64,000 nucleotides of DNA from JBHENN01 sp046262015 (GTDB taxonomy: Bacteria; Actinomycetota; CADDZG01; WHSQ01): assembly GCA_046262015.1 (NCBI GenBank), contig JBHENN010000123.1, forward strand, positions 7,608 through 71,607, written 5' to 3'. A program made the position numbers and the translations under genes. Shown in pieces: positions 8,084 to 16,894 of the stretch (position 1 is the stretch's first letter; each line of letters opens with the position of its first letter). The notes under the pieces were generated by a model. It was given only the letters and a program-made list of their open reading frames with translations, was not told the DNA's origin and ran no database searches.

Positions 8084-10735
8084 ATGGGTCCCGACATCTT
8101 CGAGGCCGTAGAGAACGCGCGCCGTCTCTGCATCCGGTTGCGCCAGCGCTATCACGAGGACGACGAGACGGCGATCCGCGCCGACATCGAGGCGCTCGAC
8201 GTCGACTCCCTGGTGGAGCTGACGCGCGCGTTCACCATCTATTTCCACCTCATCAACATCGCCGAAGAGCACCATCGCATCCGCGTGTTGCGCCGCCGGG
8301 AGGCCGAGCGCCACCCCGCTCCGCGGCACGAGTCAATAGAGGCCGCGGTCCAGGACCTCCACCTGCGCAACGTCCCGTCGGGCGAGGTCGCCGCCTTCCT
8401 CGATCGGCTGGACCTGTGGCCCGTGTTCACCGCGCATCCCACCGAGGCGCGCCGGAGAACGGTCCTGCAGCACTTCCGTCGCATCGCCGCCGACGTCAAG
8501 CTGCTGAGCGAGGAGCCGGACTCACCGGCGGCTCGCGCCCACTTCGCCGACCGCCTCGCCGAGCACGTCACCGTCTTGTGGCAGACCGAGGAGCTGCGGG
8601 CCGACCGTCCCGACCCCCTGCAAGAGGTGCGCAACGGGCTCTACTACTTCGCCGAGTCGGTATACGAGGTGCTGCCGACGATCTATCGCGACCTCCAGGG
8701 TGCGCTCGCCCGCTACTACCCGGAGGTGGCCCTGCCGGCCCGTCCCTTCCTGCGGTTCGGCTCGTGGATGGGCGGCGATCGCGACGGCAACCCGGCGGTT
8801 ACGGCCGACATCACCGAGGCAACGTTGCGGCTGCACCGCGACACGATCCTCGACCTCTACCTGCGCGACGTCGCGGGGCAGCTCGACGCTCTCAGCCCGT
8901 CGCGGGTACCGCACATAACGGAGCTGCAGAGCTCGCTCGAGGACGACGAGCGGTCGCATCCCGATATCGTGGCCGCGGCGCGCCGGCGCAACCCGCGTGA
9001 GCCCTACCGCCAGAAGCTGTCGATCGTCCTCGCGCGCCTACAGGCAACACGGGCGTCCGAGCCCGATGCGATCGCGGCTGCCTACTCGAGCCCCGACGAC
9101 CTCGTCGCGGACCTCGAGGCGTTGCAGCGGGCGCTCCTGGCCCAGCGGGGCGAGCGGATCGCCCGCGGCGCCATCCAGGACCTTCTGTGGCGGGCCCGCG
9201 CCTTCGGCTTCCACTTGGCCACTCTCGACATCCGCCAAGAGAGTGACTTACACGAGGAGATCGTCGCCGAGCTGCTCGCGGGTAGCTGCTCCGATTACCG
9301 CGCCCTGGACGAGGACGCGCGCGTGATGGTGCTCGTCAAGGCGCTGCAGCGTCCTGGCAGCGGGAAGCTGAGCGAGCTCGCCCAGGGCGACGGCGTCGCG
9401 GCCCGCACGGCTGGGGTCTTCACGCGTCTGCCCGACTGGCAGCGTTTCTTCGGACCCGACGCGTGCGACTCGTACATCATCAGCCTGACGCGCGGCGTGA
9501 GCGACGTCCTCGAGGTCGTGCTGCTCGCCAAGGAGGCCGGCCTCGTCAGGATCGACGGCGAGAGGGTCGAGGCCGATGTCGACATCGTCCCTCTGCTCGA
9601 GTCGGTGCACGAGCTTGAGACCGCGGGAGCCATGATCGACGCGCTGCTATCGATCCCTCTCTACCGCAGCCTTCTCAAGGCGCGGCGCGACGAGCAAGAG
9701 GTGATGCTCGGCTATTCGGACTCCAACAAGGACGGCGGGTACCTCCCTTCCAACTGGTCTCTCTATAGGGCGCAGCGTGCGATACCCGAGGCGGCGGCTC
9801 GGCACGGCGTCGACGTGCGACTGTTCCACGGCCGAGGCGGAGCGATCGGTCGCGGCGGAGGGCCGACCGAACGAGCGATCATGTCGCAGCCCGATGCGGC
9901 CAGGAACGGCCGGCTAAAGCTCACCGAGCAAGGGGAGGTCATCTTCTCCCGCTACTCCAACCCGAAGATCGCGCGCCGCTACATGGAGCAGGTCGTCTAC
10001 TCGATGCTCGGCGGGGGCTTCGGCGGCTCGACCAGGGAGGTGGAGGCGCGCTGGGGCGAGCTGATGGACGAGCTGGCGGATGCGGCGCTCTCCACCTACC
10101 GGTCGCTCGTGTTCGACGACCCCGCGCTGGTGTCGTTCTTCCTCGACGCGACGCCGATCCTCGAGGTCGCTCGGCTCAAGATCGGCTCCCGCCCGTCGAG
10201 TCGAGGCGCGATCGACGACGTTGCCCGGATCCGCTCCATCCCGTGGGTGTTCTCGTGGACCCAGGCCCGGATGAACCTGCCCGGCTGGTACGGGCTGGGC
10301 TCGGCCCTCCTCGACCACATCCAAGGTTCCGAGGACGGAGTCGACGATCTCCGGGAGATGTATTCCACGTGGGCGTTCTTCGCGTCGACCATCGACAACG
10401 CCCAGATCAGCCTCATCACCGCCGACATGCGGATCGCGCAGAGGTACGCAGAGCTGGCGGGCCCCCGCGGCGATGCCGTCTTCGAGCGCATCCGCGCCGA
10501 ATACGACCGAACGGTCGCGGCCGTTCTGCAGGTGACCAGCCAGCAGGACCTACTGGAAGGATCATTGGTCGCGCGGTTGGTCGCGCTACGCAACCCGTAC
10601 GTCGACCCGATGCACTACGCGCAGATCTCATTGCTGCGCCGCCTGCGCGACGGGCACGCCGACACCGGGGCCACGCGCTCGGCCGTGCTCCAGACGATCA
10701 ACGGGATCGCCGCGGGCCTCCAGACCACCGGCTGA
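8084..10735 (+). CDS. ppc: Phosphoenolpyruvate carboxylase
   Basis: It converts PEP and bicarbonate to oxaloacetate, refilling the TCA cycle. All main motifs are present: FTAHPTEARRRTVLQ (catalytic histidine), SWMGGDRDGNP, GYSDSNKDGGY, FHGRGGAIGRGGGPT, LTEQGEVI, RMNLPGWYGLG, and a C-terminus ending QTTG close to the usual NTG. The ATG at 8084 is the first standard start and gives 883 residues. However, family-like sequence (LRDDVRALGEVLGTVLHEQ) continues in frame back to about 8000, where only ATC or CTG codons are available. The real start is probably unusual and upstream. Confidence 0.95.
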   Translation: MGPDIFEAVENARRLCIRLRQRYHEDDETAIRADIEALDVDSLVELTRAFTIYFHLINIAEEHHRIRVLRRREAERHPAPRHESIEAAVQDLHLRNVPSGEVAAFLDRLDLWPVFTAHPTEARRRTVLQHFRRIAADVKLLSEEPDSPAARAHFADRLAEHVTVLWQTEELRADRPDPLQEVRNGLYYFAESVYEVLPTIYRDLQGALARYYPEVALPARPFLRFGSWMGGDRDGNPAVTADITEATLRLHRDTILDLYLRDVAGQLDALSPSRVPHITELQSSLEDDERSHPDIVAAARRRNPREPYRQKLSIVLARLQATRASEPDAIAAAYSSPDDLVADLEALQRALLAQRGERIARGAIQDLLWRARAFGFHLATLDIRQESDLHEEIVAELLAGSCSDYRALDEDARVMVLVKALQRPGSGKLSELAQGDGVAARTAGVFTRLPDWQRFFGPDACDSYIISLTRGVSDVLEVVLLAKEAGLVRIDGERVEADVDIVPLLESVHELETAGAMIDALLSIPLYRSLLKARRDEQEVMLGYSDSNKDGGYLPSNWSLYRAQRAIPEAAARHGVDVRLFHGRGGAIGRGGGPTERAIMSQPDAARNGRLKLTEQGEVIFSRYSNPKIARRYMEQVVYSMLGGGFGGSTREVEARWGELMDELADAALSTYRSLVFDDPALVSFFLDATPILEVARLKIGSRPSSRGAIDDVARIRSIPWVFSWTQARMNLPGWYGLGSALLDHIQGSEDGVDDLREMYSTWAFFASTIDNAQISLITADMRIAQRYAELAGPRGDAVFERIRAEYDRTVAAVLQVTSQQDLLEGSLVARLVALRNPYVDPMHYAQISLLRRLRDGHADTGATRSAVLQTINGIAAGLQTTG

Positions 10736-10762
10736 CCACGCTCGGCGGGTAGGCTTCGACCG

Positions 10763-10945
10763 ATGACCAAGACCTCGTGGTGGTCCCGGTTGCGAGACCG
10801 ACGAAGTGCGGCCGTGGCCCGGCGGGCGCAACGCATCCACGACAGCGGGATCGAGTCCCGCCGAATCCCTAGATCCGTCCCACCGAGCCAGACCCGACCC
10901 AACATGGGTCCCGGCGCTGGCGACGGTCCTCCGATAGGCGGCTAA
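10763..10945 (+). CDS. Very short hypothetical ORF
   Basis: This 60-residue frame begins 27 bases after the PEP carboxylase stop. It is basic at the N-terminus (SWWSRLRDRRSAAVARRAQ) and rich in proline and glycine at the end. There is no convincing ribosome-binding site and no known family. It lies in the 297-base gap before the VapC gene, in which I see nothing else. It may be spurious. Confidence 0.25.
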   Translation: MTKTSWWSRLRDRRSAAVARRAQRIHDSGIESRRIPRSVPPSQTRPNMGPGAGDGPPIGG

Positions 10946-11032
10946 CCAAGCCGTACCTCGTCGTCGTTCGGTCCGCCGCTCACTGTCGCGACTTTCCAGG
11001 AGAGCGGACCGATCCGAGGACAGCAGAGGCGC

Positions 11033-11371
11033 TCAGTGAAGGCGCAGACCCTTGACCTTGCGGAAGTGCCTCGCGTTGCGCGTCACAAGCTGGCGACGCG
11101 TCAGCAGGGCGGCTGCCGCCACGAGCGCGTCGGGAAGCTTCATGGTCGTGTCTCGGCGGATGCGTCCCGCCTGCTCCGCGATCTCGCGGTCTACGATCAG
11201 CTCTTCCAGAGCGTCCAGGAATCGGTCGATTCGAGGTTCGTCGGCGTCTTTCCAGCTGTAGAGCTCGGCCCGGGATACAGAGGTGTACGCGAGATCCTCT
11301 CCGGCCGGAAGGGGGCGGACGCCCTCGAGATGGTCGATCAACACATCGGTGTCGTAAAGCAGCCTAGCCAT
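11033..11371 (-). CDS. vapC: VapC-type PIN-domain toxin ribonuclease
   Basis: From the ATG at 11371 the toxin is 112 residues. The PIN-domain acidic residues are visible: LLYDTDVLIDHL at the start, the SRAELYSW glutamate in the middle, and DALVAAAALL followed by LVTRNARHFRKV at the end. VapC toxins cut specific tRNAs or rRNA until neutralised by VapB. Its start overlaps the end of the antitoxin gene by 8 bases, the normal coupled arrangement. A longer frame to 11434 exists but would only overlap the antitoxin. Confidence 0.9.
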   Translation of the reverse strand: MARLLYDTDVLIDHLEGVRPLPAGEDLAYTSVSRAELYSWKDADEPRIDRFLDALEELIVDREIAEQAGRIRRDTTMKLPDALVAAAALLTRRQLVTRNARHFRKVKGLRLH

Positions 11372-11591
11372 AGCCCCGGTCCCACTCATCGCGACCCGGG
11401 ACCTCGATGCCCCGTAGCGAGCCGAAGGTCGCATCCAGGTGCGCCTGCAGGTCGGCTCGTCGCGACCGCCGTTTGAGGAACTGGTCGATGGCCTCTCGGA
11501 TCACGGCAGATTTGGTCACGCCATCGGCGCGGGCGCGTGCCGCTAGGCGTCGATCTTGGTCCTCGTCGAGATAGATCTGGGTCCTACGCAT
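11364..11591 (-). CDS. vapB: VapB-type ribbon-helix-helix antitoxin
   Basis: The protein is 75 residues from the ATG at 11591. The N-terminal RRTQIYLDEDQDRRL followed by KSAVIREAIDQFL is a ribbon-helix-helix (CopG/Arc) DNA-binding fold; the C-terminal 30 residues would wrap the toxin. An earlier in-frame ATG at 11603 falls inside a perfect TATAAT box, so the later ATG is the probable start on an almost leaderless mRNA. By analogy it represses its own promoter together with VapC. Confidence 0.88.
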   Translation of the reverse strand: MRRTQIYLDEDQDRRLAARARADGVTKSAVIREAIDQFLKRRSRRADLQAHLDATFGSLRGIEVPGRDEWDRGYG

Positions 11592-11601
11592 GATGTACGT
11601 C

Positions 11602-11607
11602 ATTATA
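11602..11607 (-). promoter_or_regulatory. -10 box of the vapBC promoter
   Basis: A perfect TATAAT on the minus strand ends 10 bases before the vapB start codon, so transcription would begin 3-5 bases ahead of the ATG and give a nearly leaderless transcript. No good -35 hexamer is visible at the usual spacing; a G-rich GGTGGG lies there instead. Confidence 0.5.
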
Positions 11608-11878
11608 CACCGCTAAACCTCGGTCCCACCGGTACAGCGTGGAGTGCTGGTCCCAGAGCTCCAGCCCCGAATCTGGACCGGCTCGCTGCGGCTCGTCCGC
11701 ACCTGACATCATCGGGATCCGGCGGTCGCTGGGGTTCGGGGACCCGCATCGGTGGGAATAGCCTTTCCCGGCATGGGAACCGTCAAGCAGCACAACGTCA
11801 GGATCTTGGGTCCGCCGGATCGACAGCCCATGGTGTTCGCCCGCCGAATGACATCGCGATAGTCGTCGTTCGCATCCC
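11608..11878. other. Intergenic stretch with no recognisable gene
   Basis: These 271 bases separate vapB from the TMEM229-like gene; both genes run leftward. I see no convincing frame, RNA or repeat beyond the vapB -10 region at the left border. Confidence 0.4.
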
Positions 11879-12277
11879 CTAGCGGAGCCGGTCGTGCAGC
11901 GGCTCGAGCAGAAGACCGGCTAGGGCCCACAGGAAGAAGTAGTCGGGGCGGATCAGGCCGTGCACGTGCACCCGGGCGTAGTGGTAGTCCCACGGCGCTT
12001 CCCCGGTGATGGCACGCAGCAGCGCCCCGCTTGCGTACTCCACGGCGAGGAACCCCGCCCCGTAGACGGCTGCTCGGTGGGCGAGTGGAACCCGACCGCG
12101 CATCCCATCGTGCAGCGGCTCGTAGAGGGGAAGGATCAACGCGTAGATCGGGAACATCCAGGGCCTCGTTCGAAGACGCACCTCCCTTCCGCGCGCCTTG
12201 TCGTGGAGGGCACTGAACAGGACCTCGAACGCGAAGCCAGCCGCGGAATAGGTCGCTGCGCGTGCCGGCCATCTCAT
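11879..12277 (-). CDS. TMEM229/PF06541-like integral membrane protein
   Basis: The protein is 132 residues with about four membrane helices. The pattern FEVLFSALHD, then MFPIYALILPLYEPLHDG, a helix ending with a glutamate (FLAVEYASGALL), the WDYHYARVHVHGLIRPDY loop, and a final helix ending LLLEPLHD matches the TMEM229/putative ABC-permease family (PF06541). The function is unknown. It is the last gene before the DAB operon and shares its strand, but a 116-base gap makes co-transcription uncertain. Confidence 0.65.
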   Translation of the reverse strand: MRWPARAATYSAAGFAFEVLFSALHDKARGREVRLRTRPWMFPIYALILPLYEPLHDGMRGRVPLAHRAAVYGAGFLAVEYASGALLRAITGEAPWDYHYARVHVHGLIRPDYFFLWALAGLLLEPLHDRLR

Positions 12278-12393
12278 GCCACGTCCCCGGCCTCCGCGTC
12301 CTGGCCTTTTCGGACCGACGGGCTGCGCGCCGCTGAGGCGATGCAGGTGATGGACCGCACCCAGCTCTGCCCTTAGGCCTTAACCGGTCTGGC

Positions 12394-13830
12394 TCAGGGG
12401 ACAGCGGCGCGGACCAGCGTCAGCAGGGGCCCGGGGACGATCCCCAGGAGAACCGTCACCGCCGCGGTTATGCCCATCGGGATCAGCATGGCGGGCGGGA
12501 TCGGGCGGCTGCTCCCGCCGGCGCCGTCGCCTGCGGTCAGCGGCGTGCGGACCAGCCTCAGGTAGTAAGTCGCGGCCAGCACTGTCGATGCGGCGAGAAC
12601 GACCACCGGCAGCCACGCCCTCGCTTCTACCGCCCCCACGAACAGCAGGTACTTGGTGACGAACCCTGCGGTCGGCGGCAGCCCGACGATGGAAGCTGCC
12701 CCGATCCCGAGGATGATGACGAGGTGTGGCATGCGCTGAGCCAAGCCCGTGAGCTCCCTCCACGAGGTCGCCCCCGTCGTCGCCGCGATCGCACCCACCG
12801 CGAAGAACAAAGTGATCTTGCTTACAGAATGGCCTACCAGGTGGAACATCCCGCCGGTCATCCCCGCGTCGTTGACCAAGGCGACCCCCAGAAGCATGTA
12901 GGAGAGCTGGCCGATCGTGGAGTAGGCGAGGATCGGTTTCAGCTTGTCGAGCTGCAGAGCGATGAGCGATGCCACCAGCACCGTGGTCGAGGCGACGATG
13001 ATCGTGACTAGGTCGAGGCGAAGGGCGACCACGGACGCCGGCCCGAACACCTCGAGAAGCACCCGGAAGAGCGCGAAGACTCCGACGTTGACGACCGCGA
13101 CCGCATGCAGCAGCGCGCTCACCGGTACGGGCGCCGCCATCGCGGCCGGTAGCCACAGGTGCACCGGGACGAGCGCAGCCTTGGCGATCCCGAACAGGAA
13201 CAACACGAAGATCGCGACCGGGAGGATGCCGGTGTCACCGGGCCCGAAGAGACCTCCGGGGGTGAACTCGAACGAGCCCGTCTCCACGTACGTGAGGATC
13301 ACCGCGGGTAGGAAGAGGGCGATCCCGGTTCCGAGCTGATACGTGAGATAGCGGCGTCCCCCCGCCATCGCCTCCTCGCCCCTGGAGAGCACCACCAGCG
13401 GGTAGGTCGCGAACGTCATCATCTCGTAGAAGAGGTAGAGAGTGACCAGGTTCCCCGCGAATGCGACACCCGCGGTGCTCGCCAGGGTGAGCGCCACGAA
13501 CGCGTGGAATCGCCCCCTGGTGGCCGCGTCCGTCGGGAAGTACGCGCCGGCGTAGATCGCCGTCAAGGGCCACAACAGCGTCGCCGTGAGCAGGAGCAGC
13601 AACCCGAGCGGATCGACGCGGAGCAGGATCGGCGCATCCGGGAGGAACGGCGCGAGCGTGACCTCGGGACGCTCCCCGTCCATCGCGCCCGGGATCATCA
13701 GCGCCACGACGACCGCGGTCGTCACGGCCGCCGCGACCGCCGCGGCGTCGCGCGCCCGAGGGTGCTCCCGCAGTGCGACCACCAGCGCGGCCCCCGCGAG
13801 CGGGATCAGGAGCGGCAGCGTCGCGATCAC
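12394..13830 (-). CDS. NuoN/MrpD-like antiporter subunit (last gene of the DAB operon)
   Basis: The protein is 478 residues with a GTG start overlapping the upstream stop (GTGA). About 13-14 membrane helices are evident. Ion-channel residues typical of complex I antiporter subunits are present: the glutamate in LYLFYEMMTFATYPL, the lysine in GIAKAALVPVHLWLP with histidine in VSALLHAVAVVNVG, the lysine in LDKLKPILAYSTIGQLSYM, the lysine in HSVSKITLFF, and a helix-12 lysine in PTAGFVTKYLLF. It resembles MrpD/NuoN more than NuoM. In this operon it would be an additional cation or proton translocating module driving the DabA reaction. Confidence 0.85.
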   Translation of the reverse strand: MIATLPLLIPLAGAALVVALREHPRARDAAAVAAAVTTAVVVALMIPGAMDGERPEVTLAPFLPDAPILLRVDPLGLLLLLTATLLWPLTAIYAGAYFPTDAATRGRFHAFVALTLASTAGVAFAGNLVTLYLFYEMMTFATYPLVVLSRGEEAMAGGRRYLTYQLGTGIALFLPAVILTYVETGSFEFTPGGLFGPGDTGILPVAIFVLFLFGIAKAALVPVHLWLPAAMAAPVPVSALLHAVAVVNVGVFALFRVLLEVFGPASVVALRLDLVTIIVASTTVLVASLIALQLDKLKPILAYSTIGQLSYMLLGVALVNDAGMTGGMFHLVGHSVSKITLFFAVGAIAATTGATSWRELTGLAQRMPHLVIILGIGAASIVGLPPTAGFVTKYLLFVGAVEARAWLPVVVLAASTVLAATYYLRLVRTPLTAGDGAGGSSRPIPPAMLIPMGITAAVTVLLGIVPGPLLTLVRAAVP

Positions 13831-15335
13831 GGGGACGCCACGACGACGCCGGCGAGGCGATCAACGAGGCCGGCCACCGCGGGCCCGGCGGCGTCCAACA
13901 GGAGAGAGGGGGCCAGCCCCAGCGTCAGGATGGGGAGCGCCACGGCGAGGGCGATGAGGCTCTCCCGGCGCCCGAGGTCGAGCATCCGGCCCACGACCGG
14001 GTCTCTCACGGGCCCGTAGAAGGCGCGCTGCAGCCACACCAGGATGTAGCCCGCGGCCAGGACCACGACGGCTACCGCCGCCAGCGCGGGGACCCCGTAG
14101 GCCCGGAAGGCCCCCAGCAGCGCGAGGAACTCTCCGGGGAAGCCGCTGGTTCCCGGCAGCGCCGCTTCCGCGAAGCCGAGGAAGAGCGCGAACGCGGTCA
14201 GGGCCGGGGCACGCGCGGCGAGGCCCCCCAGCGCGCCGACGTCGGTCACCCCCAGCCTCTGATGGATGAAGCCGGCCAGCAGCAGGAGCCCGGCCGAGGT
14301 GAAGCCCATGCTGATGAGAAGGAAGAGGGCTCCCGAGATCCCCTCCTCGGTCCCGGTCGACAATCCGAGGAGGGCGACGCCGACGTGGCTCACCCCCGCC
14401 AACGCGATGAGACGGCGGAGATCGGGCTGGACCAGCGCGGCCAGCCCCCCGTAGAGGATCGCCGCGACCGCGAGCGTGGCGATCAGCCACCTCCACTGCA
14501 CGAAGGGTCCCGGCAACAACGGGACGATCATGCGGAGGAACGCGTACGCCCCGACCTTGAGCCCACCGAGGAGCATCGCGGCCCCCACCGGACCGTTCTG
14601 GAGCACCGGTGGCAGCCAGGAGTGGAGTGGGAACAGGGGCGCCTTGAGGCTGAAGGCGAAGACCATGAGGAAGAAGACGACGGTGCCGAGGCCCGATGGG
14701 AGGGGTGTTCCGAGCAGCTCCAGGTAGTCGAACGTCAGCGCTCCTTCTTGCCGCGCGTGGTTGACCGCGAGCAGAACGAGCGCAGCCAGCAGCGCGACCG
14801 AGCCCGACAGCATCGCGAGGACGTACTTGGTCGCGGCGTGGCTTCGCTCCGCGCCCGTCCCCCACACCTTGATGAGCATGAAGGTGGGAACCAGCATGAG
14901 CTCCCAGAAGACGAAGAAGAGAACGAGATCGAGCGCGGTGAAGATCCCGGCGGACGCAGCCGACAAGGTCAGGATGGCGACGAGGTAGGCCTTCTGGCGA
15001 TGCGCCACCAGCGTCCGCGTCTGTATCACCGCGATCACCGTCAACAACGCCGTCAACGGCAGGAACGGAGCCGAGAGACCGTCGACCCCGACGTGAACGC
15101 TCGCACCGATGGCATCTATCCACGGGATGCGCTCCCTGAACTGGAAGCCGGGGCCCGGCGCGGATGCGACCCGGAGAAAGATCCACGTCGACGTCGCCAG
15201 CTCTACCAGCGCGCCGGCGAGGGCGACGCGACGGACCCATCTCATCCGCTTGACGGGGAGGAGGACGGCCGCCACGACGAGCGGCCACAACAGCAGCGCG
15301 GAGACGAGTGGGAAACCCCCCTGCAGCTGGTTCAC
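13827..15335 (-). CDS. NuoM-like antiporter subunit (third NuoM paralog)
   Basis: The start is the GTG at 15335, overlapping the upstream TGA as GTGA; the longer frame to 15395 lies inside the neighbour. The protein is 502 residues with about 14 helices. Conserved residues include the glutamate in FFVFWELMLVPTF, lysines in FSLKAPLFPLHSWLP and LLGGLKVGAYAFLR, and the helix-12 glutamate in GFPGEFLALLGAF. The mid-channel lysine is replaced by arginine (QPDLRRLIALAGVSHVG). It is a proton- or cation-translocating module of the DAB system. Confidence 0.85.
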   Translation of the reverse strand: MNQLQGGFPLVSALLLWPLVVAAVLLPVKRMRWVRRVALAGALVELATSTWIFLRVASAPGPGFQFRERIPWIDAIGASVHVGVDGLSAPFLPLTALLTVIAVIQTRTLVAHRQKAYLVAILTLSAASAGIFTALDLVLFFVFWELMLVPTFMLIKVWGTGAERSHAATKYVLAMLSGSVALLAALVLLAVNHARQEGALTFDYLELLGTPLPSGLGTVVFFLMVFAFSLKAPLFPLHSWLPPVLQNGPVGAAMLLGGLKVGAYAFLRMIVPLLPGPFVQWRWLIATLAVAAILYGGLAALVQPDLRRLIALAGVSHVGVALLGLSTGTEEGISGALFLLISMGFTSAGLLLLAGFIHQRLGVTDVGALGGLAARAPALTAFALFLGFAEAALPGTSGFPGEFLALLGAFRAYGVPALAAVAVVVLAAGYILVWLQRAFYGPVRDPVVGRMLDLGRRESLIALAVALPILTLGLAPSLLLDAAGPAVAGLVDRLAGVVVASP

Positions 15336-16894
15336 GGCAGCACCTCGCCCACCGCGGGTCCCGGAACGGTCTGCTCGACCCTGTCCTCGAGCCACGCCAA
15401 GGGCGGGCGCATCCGGTGGATGAAGGGGCTCGTTCCCAACCCGATCCAGAAGATCAAGACGGTTAGAGTCGCGACGATGACGCGCTCTACGTAGGTGAGG
15501 TCGTAGAAGCGCTCGATGGTCTTCTCCTTACCCTCCCCGAGGAACGCGCGCTGGAAGTACCACAACGAGTACGCCGCGGTGAGGAAGACTCCGAGCCCGG
15601 CGGCGATCGCAACCCACCAGCCCTGCCGGTAGCCGCCCAGCATCACGAGATGCTCTCCATTGAAGCCGTTGGTCCCGGGAAGCCCGATGCCGGCGATCGC
15701 GACGACCAGGAATGCAGCAGTCATCAGTGGGGCGCGCGACACGAGGCCTCCGAGGGTGTCCAGCTCGGGTGGCCCGATGCGCGCCGAGAGGAAGCCGGCG
15801 ATGAAGAACAGCCCCGCCCCCACGATCCCGAGATTGATCATCTGTAGGAGGGAGCCCTCGAAGCCATCGAGGTTCAGTGTCGCGATCCCCAGCAGCACCA
15901 CGCCCATGTGGGAGACGCTCGCGAAGCCGAGCAGCCGACGAAGATTCGTCTGGCCGAGTGCGAGGATGGCGCCGTAGACGATGCCGGCCGCGCCCAGAGC
16001 CATCAGCGGCACCGCAAGGGCGCGGATGGCGTCGGGGAACATCGGGACGACGAAGCGGATCATCCCGTACGTACCCAGTTTGATCCCGACCAGGAAGACG
16101 CTCATCCCTACGATCGGCCCGTGCTCCAGCACCTTCGGAAGCCACGCATGGAACGGGAAGAATGGTGCCTTGACGGCAAGCCCGAGCATGATGAGCAGGA
16201 ACGGCCACACCTGTTCGTCAGCACCGAGCCCGGGCTCGACCAGACGCGCGAGCTCGAACGACATCCCCCCGTCATGGGCCGCGGCGGCAGCCACGATCCC
16301 CACCAGCATGGCCACCGAGGCCGCGCCGACGTAACCGACATAGGAGCGCGCCGCGTCTCGGCGATCCGGTCCCGTGCCCCAGCGGTCGATCAGGAACCAG
16401 CTCGGGACGAGCTCTGCTACGAACATCACCCAGAAGACGATGAGGTCCAGGGCGACGAACGCGCCGATCATGGTGGCTTCGAGCGCCAGGATGGCGATCG
16501 CGTAACCGCGGGCGGTCCCGGCCATCGGGGGGTCGCCGGGCTCCCGGTGAGCTGGGGTGGTGTGCTCGGAATAGCCGATCACCATGAGCGCAAGCAGTGC
16601 GATGAGCGGAAGGAACATCACGCTCATGCCGTCCACCCCGAGATGCCACGACACTCCGGATCCGATCGGCACGCGCTCGACGAATTGCATGTCGGCAATT
16701 CCCGCTCGCAGCGCGAGGGCAAGCGCGATCACGCCGGCGAGCTCGATGCCGGCGGCCGCCACAGCGACGCGCGCGGCGAGGTGCGGGTTCTTGATCGCGA
16801 GCACCCCGAGCGCCGCTAGGGCAGGGAAGAGAACAAGCACGCTAAGGACCGGGAACCCCGCCTGGTCAGCTGCGAGAAGCTCTCCCGGCATCAC
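15332..16894 (-). CDS. NuoM-like antiporter subunit with a shifted helix-5 glutamate
   Basis: The protein is 520 residues; the start ATG overlaps the upstream TGA (ATGA). Lysines are kept in LAVKAPFFPFHAWLP and LVGIKLGTYGMIR, and the helix-12 glutamate in GFNGEHLVMLGGY. The mid-channel position reads QTNLRRLLGFASVSHMG. Unusually, the helix-5 motif is FWVMFVAELVPSW: the glutamate sits two residues later than in the sister subunit (FWELMLVPTF). That residue is central to proton transfer in NuoM, so the channel may be altered. It is part of the seven-gene operon. Confidence 0.85.
   Translation of the reverse strand: MMPGELLAADQAGFPVLSVLVLFPALAALGVLAIKNPHLAARVAVAAAGIELAGVIALALALRAGIADMQFVERVPIGSGVSWHLGVDGMSVMFLPLIALLALMVIGYSEHTTPAHREPGDPPMAGTARGYAIAILALEATMIGAFVALDLIVFWVMFVAELVPSWFLIDRWGTGPDRRDAARSYVGYVGAASVAMLVGIVAAAAAHDGGMSFELARLVEPGLGADEQVWPFLLIMLGLAVKAPFFPFHAWLPKVLEHGPIVGMSVFLVGIKLGTYGMIRFVVPMFPDAIRALAVPLMALGAAGIVYGAILALGQTNLRRLLGFASVSHMGVVLLGIATLNLDGFEGSLLQMINLGIVGAGLFFIAGFLSARIGPPELDTLGGLVSRAPLMTAAFLVVAIAGIGLPGTNGFNGEHLVMLGGYRQGWWVAIAAGLGVFLTAAYSLWYFQRAFLGEGKEKTIERFYDLTYVERVIVATLTVLIFWIGLGTSPFIHRMRPPLAWLEDRVEQTVPGPAVGEVLP

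Noticed and set aside
13773..15494. Long plus-strand frame (573 codons) opposite the NuoM-like genes
   Set aside because: Highly charged, repetitive composition with no family; it is an antisense shadow of well-supported membrane proteins, common in high-GC DNA.
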